Origin: Gloeocapsopsis crepidinum LEGE 06123
GTDB lineage: Bacteria > Cyanobacteriota > Cyanobacteriia > Cyanobacteriales > Chroococcidiopsidaceae
Direction of reading: 5' to 3'
Assembly (NCBI RefSeq): GCF_015207655.1
Contig: NZ_JADEWN010000010.1
Location: forward strand, 48,651 to 112,650
DNA length: 64,000 nucleotides
Of the stretch, positions 33,472 through 42,749 are shown in pieces; position 1 is the stretch's first letter, and each line of letters starts with the position of its first letter. A program made the position numbers and the translations under genes. The notes beneath the pieces are model-generated. The model saw only the letters and a program-made list of their open reading frames with translations. It had not been told where the DNA came from and made no database searches.

Positions 33472-36072
33472 TCATAACCAATTTCCCACAAGGACGTAAG
33501 CAGACCAATACATTGGATGAGCATAATTAGGATTCTTTAATAGTGACAGTTGCGCTTGACGTAAAGCGGTAGCTTTATTAACTTGACTGCTTGCTAATTC
33601 TGCATAAAATTGACTCATTAATAGAGCTGTGGACTGGTCATCTACAGACCACAAAGATGCTAGCGTGCTGCGTGCTCCAGCTCTCACAGCAATTCCTGCA
33701 ATACCTAAAGCTGCGCGTTTGTCGCCAGTTGCAGTTTCACAAGCGCTGAGAACAAGAAGTTCAATTGCGCTAGACGAGTTTTGAGTGCGATTGCGGAGTA
33801 AATCATTTAACTCATTAACGTTGATTGGCTTATCCCATGCGAGAATAAAAGTCTGCTCAATGTTAGAACTAAATTGACCATGAGTTGCCAAATGTACGAC
33901 AGGAAATGTCTGTGAGTTAACTTGCTTTTGTAGTGCTTGGCTAGTGAAATCTTGATTGAGTAATACTTGGCTGGAAACTTCAGATGTGATTTGCTCGATT
34001 TCGCTTTCAACGTAACTAAGTCCTTCAAAACCATAACGAGGTTCACTGAGTCCTGCTGTTAAGGCTTGTAATCTTTGCTGCTGTAATGGCTGCGGGTCAA
34101 TTAGTTGTAACCCTGGTGCTAGGGCAATACTATACTGTTCTATAAGATACTGTTGGCGCTGTGCGTCGTATAATGCTGCCATAGGAATATTACGCAGCAA
34201 ACCATCTAAAACAAAAACCAAAGTTTTGATATCACTCGCATTGAGTGCAGTTAGTTGAGGGCGCACTAACCATTCATACACCTTCTGAGACAGTGCTTGC
34301 ACTTCGGTGAAAGTATCTGGTTCAATCAGATTTTGTTGAAGTTGCTCTAGGGTAGTTTCAAACTCGGTTTGTGAAATCTCAATAGTGTGATGGCGCAGTG
34401 GTTGCTGTGGTAGTTTGATGATGACTTCGAGGCGATCTCGTAAAATAATTGGATAGATCGCGGCTGCGGTTTGATCTTGCTCGTCTACAATTTGATCGAT
34501 TTGACGATTTGCATCTAAACACGCTGCACGGAAAAAGTTATTTAGCTCTGCTAATTGCAGCGATTCGATTGTTTGACGGGCTTTTTGCAAGTTCTGTTGA
34601 CTTGGTTGAGTTCCGTTCGATTGCAATAGTAAACTGACAAGTTCGCGATAAACAGGTTCAACTTCTTCTTGAAAAGAAAACTGAACGTCAGGGTTAATTG
34701 CCACTAAATCGTAGCGGAGAGTTTGCAGTGATTGCACTGAATCATCGTAAGCGGCGATCGCTTTTTCTGTATTGCCTTGGGCTTGCAATAAGCGTCCGAG
34801 TTGCCATTGCCAACGATAGGAAATATCCAGCGCGTTGATTCCTTGAGCTAATACGAGTGCTTGTTGCGTTAATTCTTGCGCACTCGTCCACTGCTGAGTT
34901 TGTTCGTACAATCCTCCCAAGTTTCCCAAAGCATAGCTGATGGCGCGTGGATCTTGGAGATCTTTTGCTTCTTGTACGGCGGTAGCGAGGAGTTTGCCAA
35001 TTTCTAGCCATGAAGGAATCCCCATTTGGGATTTTTGAGGCTGCGCTTGGTGTAAGCGCATCAAGTTTTGTGCCAAGGTAATGCGAGCATAAACTTTTGT
35101 CTGACTTGTCGGTAAGTTTGCTAGGTGAGAATTAATTTGAGGCAATAACGTTTGTGCTGTGCTGAGATCGCCTGTTTCGAGTAATAAGCTGAGTTGATTG
35201 AGTTGTGCTTGTAGTTGTGTGCGTGCTGTAGACGATACACTCGCAGCTTGTTGATAGTAGGTTAATGCAGCTTGTGGGTTTTGCTGCAATCGCACAGTGT
35301 TCCCCAAACTTGTTAATGTTGCGGCAATTTCTTCTGGCGATTTCAGTTCTTGAGCTAATTTAAGACTTTGTTGCAGTATTTGCTGTGATTGACTGAGATT
35401 TCCCACAACACGCAGCGCATTCCCCAAACTACGTAACCCAGTGACTTTGATTGCAGTTGGCTGTTGTTGTAGAGTTTGATTCGCTTGGTTGAGTGTCGTT
35501 ATTGCACGGCGGTATAGCCCTAAAGCTTGCTGTGCTTGGGCTTGATTAATTAGGCTACGTGTAACGCCAACGCTATCTGCTGCTTTGGTATATGCTGCAG
35601 TTGCTTTTTGCCAGCTATTCAGCGCTTGTTCAGCTTGTCCTTGAGCAAATTGCAAACTTCCTTGATTATTCCATGCTTGGGCAAGAACTTGTGCATGTTG
35701 GGGGTTTGTTGCAGAAGTTGATAACAGTTTTAGACTTGTGGCGATCGCCTGATTTGCTTGCGACCAATTTCCTAATTGTTGATACGCTAAAGCAAGATTG
35801 CTCAACGCCATTGCTTGATTTAAGCTGTCATCACGCTCTTGATAAGCTTTTGCGGCTTGTTGCCAAACTGCTGCGGCTTGCGCGTATTGTCCCGTTTCAT
35901 AGAGTTCCCTGCCTTGCTGAATCGATTCAGATATAGCTATTGATGATACACTTGTTACCCGTGCCTCAGCCGGAGATCCTCCCTGCAATCCCCCACACCA
36001 AACGAGAAAACTAACACCCAGCACTAAAATGGGCTGGCGACTACGGAAAAATACACGCCGTTCTCTTGCCAT
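33472..36072 (-). CDS. Exported TPR-CHAT caspase-like protease
   Basis: 866 aa. A signal peptide (MARERRVFFRSRQPILVLGV, cleavage near residue 38) precedes a long array of TPR-type helical repeats (about 45-470; GRELYETGQYAQAAAVWQQA). The CHAT domain (about 560-866) has His731 (HLATHG) and Cys778 (LSACETATG). CHAT is a caspase-fold peptidase domain (clan CD). The gene starts inside the last 49 bp of the tpsB gene, in another frame, so translation is probably coupled. The combination with a two-partner secretion pair recurs in cyanobacteria. Its target is unknown; processing of the TpsA partner is a testable guess. Confidence 0.9.
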   Translation of the reverse strand: MARERRVFFRSRQPILVLGVSFLVWCGGLQGGSPAEARVTSVSSIAISESIQQGRELYETGQYAQAAAVWQQAAKAYQERDDSLNQAMALSNLALAYQQLGNWSQANQAIATSLKLLSTSATNPQHAQVLAQAWNNQGSLQFAQGQAEQALNSWQKATAAYTKAADSVGVTRSLINQAQAQQALGLYRRAITTLNQANQTLQQQPTAIKVTGLRSLGNALRVVGNLSQSQQILQQSLKLAQELKSPEEIAATLTSLGNTVRLQQNPQAALTYYQQAASVSSTARTQLQAQLNQLSLLLETGDLSTAQTLLPQINSHLANLPTSQTKVYARITLAQNLMRLHQAQPQKSQMGIPSWLEIGKLLATAVQEAKDLQDPRAISYALGNLGGLYEQTQQWTSAQELTQQALVLAQGINALDISYRWQWQLGRLLQAQGNTEKAIAAYDDSVQSLQTLRYDLVAINPDVQFSFQEEVEPVYRELVSLLLQSNGTQPSQQNLQKARQTIESLQLAELNNFFRAACLDANRQIDQIVDEQDQTAAAIYPIILRDRLEVIIKLPQQPLRHHTIEISQTEFETTLEQLQQNLIEPDTFTEVQALSQKVYEWLVRPQLTALNASDIKTLVFVLDGLLRNIPMAALYDAQRQQYLIEQYSIALAPGLQLIDPQPLQQQRLQALTAGLSEPRYGFEGLSYVESEIEQITSEVSSQVLLNQDFTSQALQKQVNSQTFPVVHLATHGQFSSNIEQTFILAWDKPINVNELNDLLRNRTQNSSSAIELLVLSACETATGDKRAALGIAGIAVRAGARSTLASLWSVDDQSTALLMSQFYAELASSQVNKATALRQAQLSLLKNPNYAHPMYWSAYVLVGNWL

Positions 36073-37781
36073 GTTCTTCGCTCCGATGCGATATCAACCA
36101 AAGGAATGCCCCAGTCAATGCGGGCGGTGAGATTATTACCTACTTGCAAGCGTAAGCCAAGTCCGACGGAAACTAACGTACTAGTATCAGGATTGGTGTC
36201 TTCAGCGTTCCAACTCGTACCAATGTCTACAAACGGAGTCAATTGTAAAAGTCCTTGCCATTCGGGAATGCGCGAAATGGGTACACGCAACTCTACGGAA
36301 GCAAACGCACCGTTATCAGTTAACAAAGCGTCTTGACGATAGCCTCGAACACTGTCAAATCCACCTAAACTAAATCGTTCCACTGGAACTAAGGATTGAT
36401 CTGCAAGCTGCACATCACCGCGAACTAAAAGTAAAGTATCAGGAGCTAAAAGACGCACCCATTGAGCTTGTCCGCGCCAGGAGAAAAATCGGCTATCAGG
36501 AGCATCATCGTTAATTGTGGCATCAAATGCACCGATACCTAGGCTAAATTGCGATCGCGCAGCAATGACTTCGCGACTACCGCGCTGCGTCCATTCTTGA
36601 AAAAAGCGTAAGGCAGAAATACGGGTACGCCCTTCGTCATCTGCCCCAGGAGAGAGTTCTGATAAAGGAACGCCAAATTCTTCGAGGACACTTGATGCAA
36701 GATTACTTTCTCGGCGAGATGCGGTTAATCCAAGAACGAATTCTGCTGAAGGGCTTTGACTGATTGGTTGGCGAAATGTTAAGTCGTAGTAGCGCGAATA
36801 CGAGTCAATTTCTAAAAAATCAAATGGCGGCTCGATAACACTGCTATCTGCTGCGCCGACATCTAAGCCGATAGTGCCATTGCGTGGATTGATTGGTAGT
36901 GCATAGCTGACATCAAATGTATTGCTACCGTCGGTATTGTTATATCCAACACTAATGCTGTCACCAAATCCGAGGAGATTTGCTTCATTAATCTGTCCGC
37001 CACGCCGAAAGCTACCGACACTGGGCGATCGCCTGTTGTCTCCAATCACTTGTATATTAAATGTTCGTGCTTCCTGTACTTGGATATCGAGGACATTTGT
37101 TCCAGGGCGCGAACCTGCGGATAATTCAGCAGATAAAGTTTGAATTCGCGGATCGAGTTGTAAAAGTTGCAGTGCTTCTAAAAGGCGTTGTTGATTTAAA
37201 GGTGCATCCGTACGGACAGCAATGCGCGATCGCACGTAATTCGGGTTAAGCCGGCGCGTACCAGTAATATTAATTGCCTCTAACTCGCCTTCGACTACCT
37301 GAATTGTGACGACTCCTTCTTGGAGTGTCTGCGGTGGAATTAAAGCGCCTGAAGTAATGTAGCCGCGATCGATGTAGAGTTGAGTAACTGCTGAACGTGC
37401 TTGCAAAAGTTCTGCAAATGAAATTGGTCGATTTGTAAACGGTGCGAGTAACTGCGCAAATTCTTCAGCACTGAATACTGTACTACCGACAACATCAAAT
37501 CTTTTAACGACAACGGTATCAGGTATTCCTGGTAATGGTGCTGGTGTTGGTGCTACAGACGGTGGCTGTAATAACTCTTCTGGTGGTGGTAGGGGTTCAG
37601 TTGGTGGTTGTGGTGGTGGTGTCGGGCTGGGTGGTGGAATAACATCCTGAGGAGGTGGTAGCGGAATTGCTTGGGCAAGATCGATTTCTGCTGCTGATGT
37701 CGCAGCAATTTGAGTGTTAAGAACAAGTAACAAAAGCCCACTCAGCGAAAATTGCAGGCGGCGAACAAGTTTATGGTGCAT
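36024..37781 (-). CDS. TpsB outer-membrane transporter (ShlB/FhaC/HecB family)
   Basis: About 585 aa from ATG 37781; the frame extends to TTG 37790. A signal peptide (ending near ATSAA) precedes a Pro-rich linker (PPPSPTPPPQPPTEPLPPP), POTRA domains (about 90-240; VVKRFDVVGSTVFSAEEFAQ, RGYITSGALIPPQ) and a 16-strand barrel. RGYRQDALLTDNGAF carries the conserved L6 VRGY motif, and the protein ends in Phe (VVASPF), as Omp85-type barrels do. It exports a TpsA partner, encoded immediately upstream with an 11-bp overlap. Confidence 0.93.
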   Translation of the reverse strand: MHHKLVRRLQFSLSGLLLLVLNTQIAATSAAEIDLAQAIPLPPPQDVIPPPSPTPPPQPPTEPLPPPEELLQPPSVAPTPAPLPGIPDTVVVKRFDVVGSTVFSAEEFAQLLAPFTNRPISFAELLQARSAVTQLYIDRGYITSGALIPPQTLQEGVVTIQVVEGELEAINITGTRRLNPNYVRSRIAVRTDAPLNQQRLLEALQLLQLDPRIQTLSAELSAGSRPGTNVLDIQVQEARTFNIQVIGDNRRSPSVGSFRRGGQINEANLLGFGDSISVGYNNTDGSNTFDVSYALPINPRNGTIGLDVGAADSSVIEPPFDFLEIDSYSRYYDLTFRQPISQSPSAEFVLGLTASRRESNLASSVLEEFGVPLSELSPGADDEGRTRISALRFFQEWTQRGSREVIAARSQFSLGIGAFDATINDDAPDSRFFSWRGQAQWVRLLAPDTLLLVRGDVQLADQSLVPVERFSLGGFDSVRGYRQDALLTDNGAFASVELRVPISRIPEWQGLLQLTPFVDIGTSWNAEDTNPDTSTLVSVGLGLRLQVGNNLTARIDWGIPLVDIASERRTWQENGVYFSVVASPF

Positions 37782-40584
37782 TGCAAGCAACAGGCGTAGA
37801 CCAAGAAGTATGAGTTGTAGCAGTTGGCACTTGTGCCATCAGTACTACTTCGCCATTGGAGCCTATCATCCATCCCTGTGCTTCTACAAGCGATTTTGGC
37901 TGAGAATTGTTAAGGTCACTTGCAACAGTATTTAACGTTGGAGATGCTTGAGTTTGTACAGAAGTGCCCAAATCGGCTAACACGGAATTTGCATTAATTG
38001 CTTCGCTAGGAGTTGGTGGTAATCCACCCCGCCCAGTAATGATAAATTCACTTGTGTTTGTCGCAATGTTTGTATCTGCACTACATCCTTGCGCGACTAA
38101 GTTACTGACATCGACAGGCTGTTCTGGTAAGGAAACTAAACCGCGACTAGGTTCATCATCTAAAACAACAATTTCGACAACGCCGTCAGTTCCTTGTTCT
38201 GAACTCGCGGTAATTTCACTATCAGGGGAAAGAAAGAAGCCTTGCGTTGCAATGCGGATGTTTCCGCCACTTCCTGTAAAGGCGTTGGCAGTCACTGCGC
38301 TATTTCTAGTAGCAAAAAACAGTTCTGTACCAATGTCAATATTACCACCATCACCACCAGCATTTGCCGTACCAGCGGTAGCCGTGATGCTACTATTGTC
38401 GCGCAAAGCAATGTTGTTTCCTTGAAGTGAGATTTGTCCGCCTGCGCCTTGGGTAGTTGCAGTAGAAATTGTTCCTTGATTATCAAGCAATATTGAAGGT
38501 GCAGTTACGTTAATTTGTCCCGCATCGGCGATCGCATCTCCCCGAACTCTTGCTAAGAAACCACTCGCTGCACCATCATTATCTATGCGATCGGGTGTTT
38601 GTTGCAGTCTAGTATTGTAAGTGCGATCGCTTCCAGAAATATTGACACTGTTTGTTGCATTAACTGTAATATTACCTGCCATGCCCTGATTAAAGGCAGT
38701 CGTTAAAATTTGTCCGCCATTTGTAGCAGCAACATTCGCCGCATTGACTGTAATATCTCCTCCAGGTGCAATACCGCGAGTCCGCGCACTGATAACTGCA
38801 CCATCAAGAATGTTTAAATTGCCTGTATTGACTTGAATATTCCCACCACGTCCGGTAGCATTTGTGTCGGTGAAGGCGAATAAACCGCTAGAAGTTGTAC
38901 TGGGGATGTCTCTTGATAGTGTTATTGCATTAGGATTAACACCCGAAAGCGTGACAAACTCGGAAGCATTTATAAATATATTGCCTGCATTTCCAACACC
39001 ATTCGTACTCGTACTGATACTTCCGCCATTGGTGATGTTTAAACTTCTAGCATTGATTTGAGTATTTCCTGCATCTCCTAATCCTATAGTGTCGTTGTAG
39101 ATAACACTATCTGCTAAATAAACTGTATTTGCTGTAATATTTATGTTTCCGGCGCGTCCTGCTTCGTCAGTAGTATTAGAAGATATAGTTGCGCCATCAG
39201 TTAGAGAAAGTGTATTGGTTTGGATATTAACTTCACCGCCACGACTAGCAAAAACAGAGGCTGCGGTTCCAATAAAACTTTCATCTCCTACTAAGGAAAC
39301 GGAGTTATTAACATTTATGTATACGTTACCTGCTGCGCTTCCTGGTGTAGTAGCTTGAGCATTTAGACTACCACCATTTTCCAACAGTAGAGAATCTGCA
39401 TTAATTTGAATGTCTCCTCCATCTCCTTGCGCAGAACCCAGCAGTGATGTATAGATACCTGCATTATTTGCGATCGCTACATCATTTGCTTCAATTAATA
39501 CTGTTCCAGCATTACCGTTCGCACTTGAATTAACTGTGGAATTAATATTAGAAAATTCGTCTAATAAAAGCGATCCTGCCTTTATTTGAATGTCACCAGC
39601 GTTACCTACTGTACCTGATTGTACTTCGTTAGTAAGTGTAGCCTTTATAATTTCTACACCCTCTGTGGCATTTAGATTAATAGTTCCTAGTTGAGTGTTA
39701 GTTCCTTCAAAGTCTGATCTAACACCAGCTTGAATATAACTTTGAGCAATATTTATGTTTCTAGCATTGATAGCAATGCTCCCGCTACCATCTCCAGCCA
39801 CGCTGGCAATTATGCCGTTACTAATTGATACATTGCTTCTTTCTAGATTTGCAGGAAAACTCAAACTCAAATTTTTGCCATTAACGTTATTTAAGCCTAC
39901 TATTCCTGCACCTAAAACTCCTCCTAACTCGATTCGTCCATTGGGAGCAACTAAATGTTCTATATTCAAACCTCCAACTACGTTAATATTGCCACCTAAT
40001 AATATCAAGCTTTGAGCATCAGGAAGAAAAACTAATCCATCATTTAGATCGATACTGGGTGGAGATAGCGATGTTATTTGATTAAATAAAAATGCTGAAG
40101 GATTTACAGTTAGTAATTCGGCGTTATTAGCAGGATTAACATTAAAGCTTCCTTGAGCGTTAAACTGAATTGCATCAGCAGTAGTAGCAACAAAAGAGCC
40201 GCTAACATTAATAAAAGCCGTAGAACCAAAAACAATTCCGTTTGGATTAATTAAAAATAAATTAGCATCTCCTATAACATCTAAGGTTCCCAAGATATTA
40301 GAAGAAGTTCCACCAGTTACGCGGGTGATAATATTAGTTACGCCTGGATCGATAAAAGTAACTTGTTGACCTGAGTTGATATTAAATTGAGAAAAGCTAT
40401 GAAAAAGATTTTCTCCCGCTTGCGTTCCTCCTGTAATTTCACACACTGCGGTACAAACTGCAGGTGTAGTTGGTGTTGTCCCATCAGGAATAATTTGTGC
40501 TTGAACTGAGTTAGGTAAAATACCTAAAAAAAGGCTTCCGGCAATTCCAAAAAGATTGATACTTTGCTTCATAAATAAAGTCAT
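37771..40584 (-). CDS. TpsA exoprotein with filamentous-hemagglutinin N-terminal domain
   Basis: 937 aa. The signal peptide ends near residue 30 (NSVQAQ). The TPS secretion domain (about 31-270) carries the hallmark NPNG (113-116; LFLINPNGIVFG) plus HSFSQFNI. A long beta-helix of repeated segments follows (GNAGDIQI, GGDIQINADSLLL, GRGGNIQVNTGNLNI and similar). The C terminus SLVEAQGW...GEVVLMAQVP is a recurring end of cyanobacterial TpsA proteins. It is small for the family. An alternative start is Met5 (40572). It is co-transcribed with tpsB and the TPR-CHAT gene. Confidence 0.92.
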   Translation of the reverse strand: MTLFMKQSINLFGIAGSLFLGILPNSVQAQIIPDGTTPTTPAVCTAVCEITGGTQAGENLFHSFSQFNINSGQQVTFIDPGVTNIITRVTGGTSSNILGTLDVIGDANLFLINPNGIVFGSTAFINVSGSFVATTADAIQFNAQGSFNVNPANNAELLTVNPSAFLFNQITSLSPPSIDLNDGLVFLPDAQSLILLGGNINVVGGLNIEHLVAPNGRIELGGVLGAGIVGLNNVNGKNLSLSFPANLERSNVSISNGIIASVAGDGSGSIAINARNINIAQSYIQAGVRSDFEGTNTQLGTINLNATEGVEIIKATLTNEVQSGTVGNAGDIQIKAGSLLLDEFSNINSTVNSSANGNAGTVLIEANDVAIANNAGIYTSLLGSAQGDGGDIQINADSLLLENGGSLNAQATTPGSAAGNVYINVNNSVSLVGDESFIGTAASVFASRGGEVNIQTNTLSLTDGATISSNTTDEAGRAGNINITANTVYLADSVIYNDTIGLGDAGNTQINARSLNITNGGSISTSTNGVGNAGNIFINASEFVTLSGVNPNAITLSRDIPSTTSSGLFAFTDTNATGRGGNIQVNTGNLNILDGAVISARTRGIAPGGDITVNAANVAATNGGQILTTAFNQGMAGNITVNATNSVNISGSDRTYNTRLQQTPDRIDNDGAASGFLARVRGDAIADAGQINVTAPSILLDNQGTISTATTQGAGGQISLQGNNIALRDNSSITATAGTANAGGDGGNIDIGTELFFATRNSAVTANAFTGSGGNIRIATQGFFLSPDSEITASSEQGTDGVVEIVVLDDEPSRGLVSLPEQPVDVSNLVAQGCSADTNIATNTSEFIITGRGGLPPTPSEAINANSVLADLGTSVQTQASPTLNTVASDLNNSQPKSLVEAQGWMIGSNGEVVLMAQVPTATTHTSWSTPVACNAP

Positions 40585-40678
40585 TTTTTTATAGGTTTGT
40601 AGAATATTTTGAATTTAAAGAACTAAAATTTAGATATAATACATAAAGCTTTCTTTAATGATTAAACCATATTAGTAG

Positions 40679-40726
40679 AAAAAACGAGCTGCAAAACTAT
40701 CTATCTCTAGATGTATTACAACTCGT
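40679..40726 (-). terminator. Rho-independent terminator after the 98-aa gene
   Basis: On the minus strand ACGAGTTG (40719-40726) pairs with CAGCTCGT (40684-40691), with an inner ATCTA/TAGAT hairpin, followed by a run of T. It lies 27 bp beyond the 98-aa gene stop and separates it from tpsA. Confidence 0.7.
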
Positions 40727-40752
40727 CTCTATTTCTTAAGATTGTTTAAGAA

Positions 40753-41049
40753 CTACACTACCTTACAAGTTAATGTGTACGTTGCACTGGAAATTGGAAA
40801 ATGTAACGTTTTAGGACCTGCTGTGGTGTGAAGATTTTGATTATTGCTCAATATACTTCCTGTTCTAGTCTTTACTGAAAGTGTAACTGTACTTGTAGCA
40901 CTAAAGGATCGATTTGTACCTATGCTTACAGCTACACCTGCAGTCATCCCACTCGGACCCCACACTGGATTAGGCGGTGCTTGAAAGTTTAGTGTTACTG
41001 TACCTAGTGAATTATTACATTTAAGTGTTTGAAATGTTACTGTAGCCAT
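40753..41049 (-). CDS. Small orphan beta-rich protein upstream of tpsA
   Basis: 98 aa, starting MATVTFQTLKCNNSLGTVTL, with AAGGAA nine bases before the ATG. Alternating hydrophobic/polar residues suggest an all-beta domain; two Cys (Cys11 and Cys95, in CNN and TCKVV) could pair. No signal peptide or membrane helix is seen, and I do not recognise a family. It lies on the same strand as tpsA but is separated from it by a terminator-like hairpin. The gene call rests on the ribosome site, the terminator and even composition. Confidence 0.65.
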   Translation of the reverse strand: MATVTFQTLKCNNSLGTVTLNFQAPPNPVWGPSGMTAGVAVSIGTNRSFSATSTVTLSVKTRTGSILSNNQNLHTTAGPKTLHFPISSATYTLTCKVV

Positions 41050-41439
41050 TACAAGTAGTTCCTTATAAATATATACTTATTCAGGCAAGAAAACAGGGAT
41101 TTCTCCCTGCATTGCCGTCATAATTAAACTCAATGCAACTACATTGTATTTCGGAAAAATTTAGTATTTTTTTGATCGAAAATAGTTCTTATGTAGTCTC
41201 AAGCTCAAGCAGAGTAAGGATGAGCAAGGAATTAACTAATTTAGTTTGTTAGAGCTTTTCTATATTTAAAATATGAAAGCTTTAACTTTATAAAGATTAA
41301 AAAAATATCGGTAGTAAGAAAATAGAGTAATGTAAACTAGACCTATACTCGTAGATCTCTAAACCTGTAATTGCATATTTAGTCTGCGACAACAGACTTT
41401 GTTTATGTAGCTGCGACTTTAGTTGCTAAGCCAGCCAAA
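41050..41439. other. Spacer with part of the interspersed repeat
   Basis: AT-rich and without a gene. It should contain the promoter of the 98-aa gene. At 41381-41434 a partial copy of the interspersed repeat is present: AGTCTGCGACAACAGACT and TAGCTGCGACTTTAGTTGC, just downstream of the nadK stop. Confidence 0.55.
41381..41434. repeat. Interspersed palindromic repeat copy 5 (partial)
   Basis: AGTCTG/CAGACT stem with a 6-base loop, then TAGCTGCGACTTTAGTTGC, the end module seen in copies at 23.5 and 33.4 kb. It lies just after the nadK stop. Confidence 0.6.
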
Positions 41440-42363
41440 TTAATTATCGCGATGGTTGTTACTGTAGCGAATCCTCGCGCCTGCCCACTGTAGCTTTTCA
41501 CGTAATGTTTGATAGTACGAATAATTTTCCCTTAAAATAATGAACTTGGCACGATATTCCGCCATGCGGACATCGACTCTTTGACCAGGCCAAATCGAAG
41601 TTCCAAGGACACTATCAGTCCATAACTTTGTATTCAACTCATAATCTGCCAAGGGCCAAATACTAACAACTGAACCCGCAGGTAATACTATAGGACGACT
41701 CGAAAGACTCATCGGGCAAATCGGAGTTACTGTAATCGCCTGCATCCCGTCATGCACAATTGGACCATTCGCCGCTACGGTATATGCTGTAGAACCTGTA
41801 GGTGTGGCAATAATTAATCCATCACCTTGATACTGATCGACAACTTCGCCATCAATTTCCATTTCTAGGATCGAAGTAATCATCCGATCCGCCGACGCGG
41901 GTTTGACACAAATTTCATTGAGGGCAAGAAAGCGATCGCTGACAGGATCGAGATTGCTACTACTTCCCTCAAATACTTGTGCTTGTAGCATCATCCGCCG
42001 CTGAAGCGCATAAAAATCAGAGGCTAACCGATCAAATACCTGTTCTGAATCTTTAAATATTTCAAACGACTCGGTTAAAAACCCCAAATTCCCGCCGACA
42101 TTCACTGCCAAGATCGGGATACGATCTGCTGCTAAATTTCTCGCCGCTGACAAAGCTGTACCATCTCCTCCTAGTACCAAAGCCATATCAATCGGCTGTG
42201 TTGACGACGCCAAAAATACTGGATAAGGATTATCTTGCGGTCCACTTGGTCCCATAAGGACGCGACAATTGCGACTTTCCAACTGCCGCGCACACTTTTC
42301 TGCCCAGCTTTTACTTAATGAATCTCCGGCTTTATGAGCAATAATAACTTGATTAAGCTGCAC
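41440..42363 (-). CDS. nadK: NAD(+) kinase
   Basis: 307 aa, making NADP from NAD and ATP (or polyphosphate). The GGDGT motif (residues 65-69, catalytic Asp67) and the second motif GDGLIIATPTGSTAYTVAAN are intact, as is NVGGNLGFLTE. The start is GTG at 42363, 3 bp after the ndhE stop, so it is translated with the ndh operon. Cyanobacteria usually have two NadK paralogues; this is one of them. Linkage to NDH-1 genes ties NADP supply to photosynthetic electron flow, which is inference. Confidence 0.93.
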   Translation of the reverse strand: MQLNQVIIAHKAGDSLSKSWAEKCARQLESRNCRVLMGPSGPQDNPYPVFLASSTQPIDMALVLGGDGTALSAARNLAADRIPILAVNVGGNLGFLTESFEIFKDSEQVFDRLASDFYALQRRMMLQAQVFEGSSSNLDPVSDRFLALNEICVKPASADRMITSILEMEIDGEVVDQYQGDGLIIATPTGSTAYTVAANGPIVHDGMQAITVTPICPMSLSSRPIVLPAGSVVSIWPLADYELNTKLWTDSVLGTSIWPGQRVDVRMAEYRAKFIILRENYSYYQTLREKLQWAGARIRYSNNHRDN

Positions 42364-42366
42364 GCA

Positions 42367-42672
42367 TCACCACTTCAAAAGGTTAAATTGCTCCATATCT
42401 ACAGTATCGCGGTTACGATAAATTGCTAAGATAATTGCCAATCCGACAGCAGCTTCGGCAGCAGCGACAGTAATCACAAATACTGTAAACACCTGACCTT
42501 TAATTTCTAGCGGATCTAAATAACTAGAAAATGCCATTAAATTAAGATTTACTGCATTTAGCAGCAATTCAATTGACATCAACACTCGAACGGCATTGCG
42601 GCTGGTAATTAAGCCATAAATCCCGATACAGAATAAAGCCGCAGCTAGCAAGAGAAAGTACTGAAGTTGCAT
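42367..42672 (-). CDS. ndhE: NDH-1 subunit NdhE (NuoK-like)
   Basis: 101 aa from ATG 42672 ([14 protein letters not shown]), the usual length for NdhE; the frame to 42702 adds ten unlikely residues. Three membrane helices and the conserved Glu residues in [15 protein letters not shown] and [11 protein letters not shown] are present, belonging to the proton channel region. It is a subunit of the thylakoid NDH-1 complex for respiration and cyclic electron flow. It lies between ndhG and nadK. Confidence 0.95.
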   Translation of the reverse strand: MQLQYFLLLAAALFCIGIYGLITSRNAVRVLMSIELLLNAVNLNLMAFSSYLDPLEIKGQVFTVFVITVAAAEAAVGLAIILAIYRNRDTVDMEQFNLLKW

Positions 42673-42749
42673 ATTTCTGAATTTATCCTCAAAATCGTAC
42701 ACAGAAGCCTGCGATCGCTGTTCCTAAAGTCATTCGCAATTATGTAAGT

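Noticed and set aside
37964..38425. 153-residue plus-strand ORF
   Set aside because: It lies wholly antisense to tpsA and arises from the repeat-rich beta-helix coding; a shadow frame.
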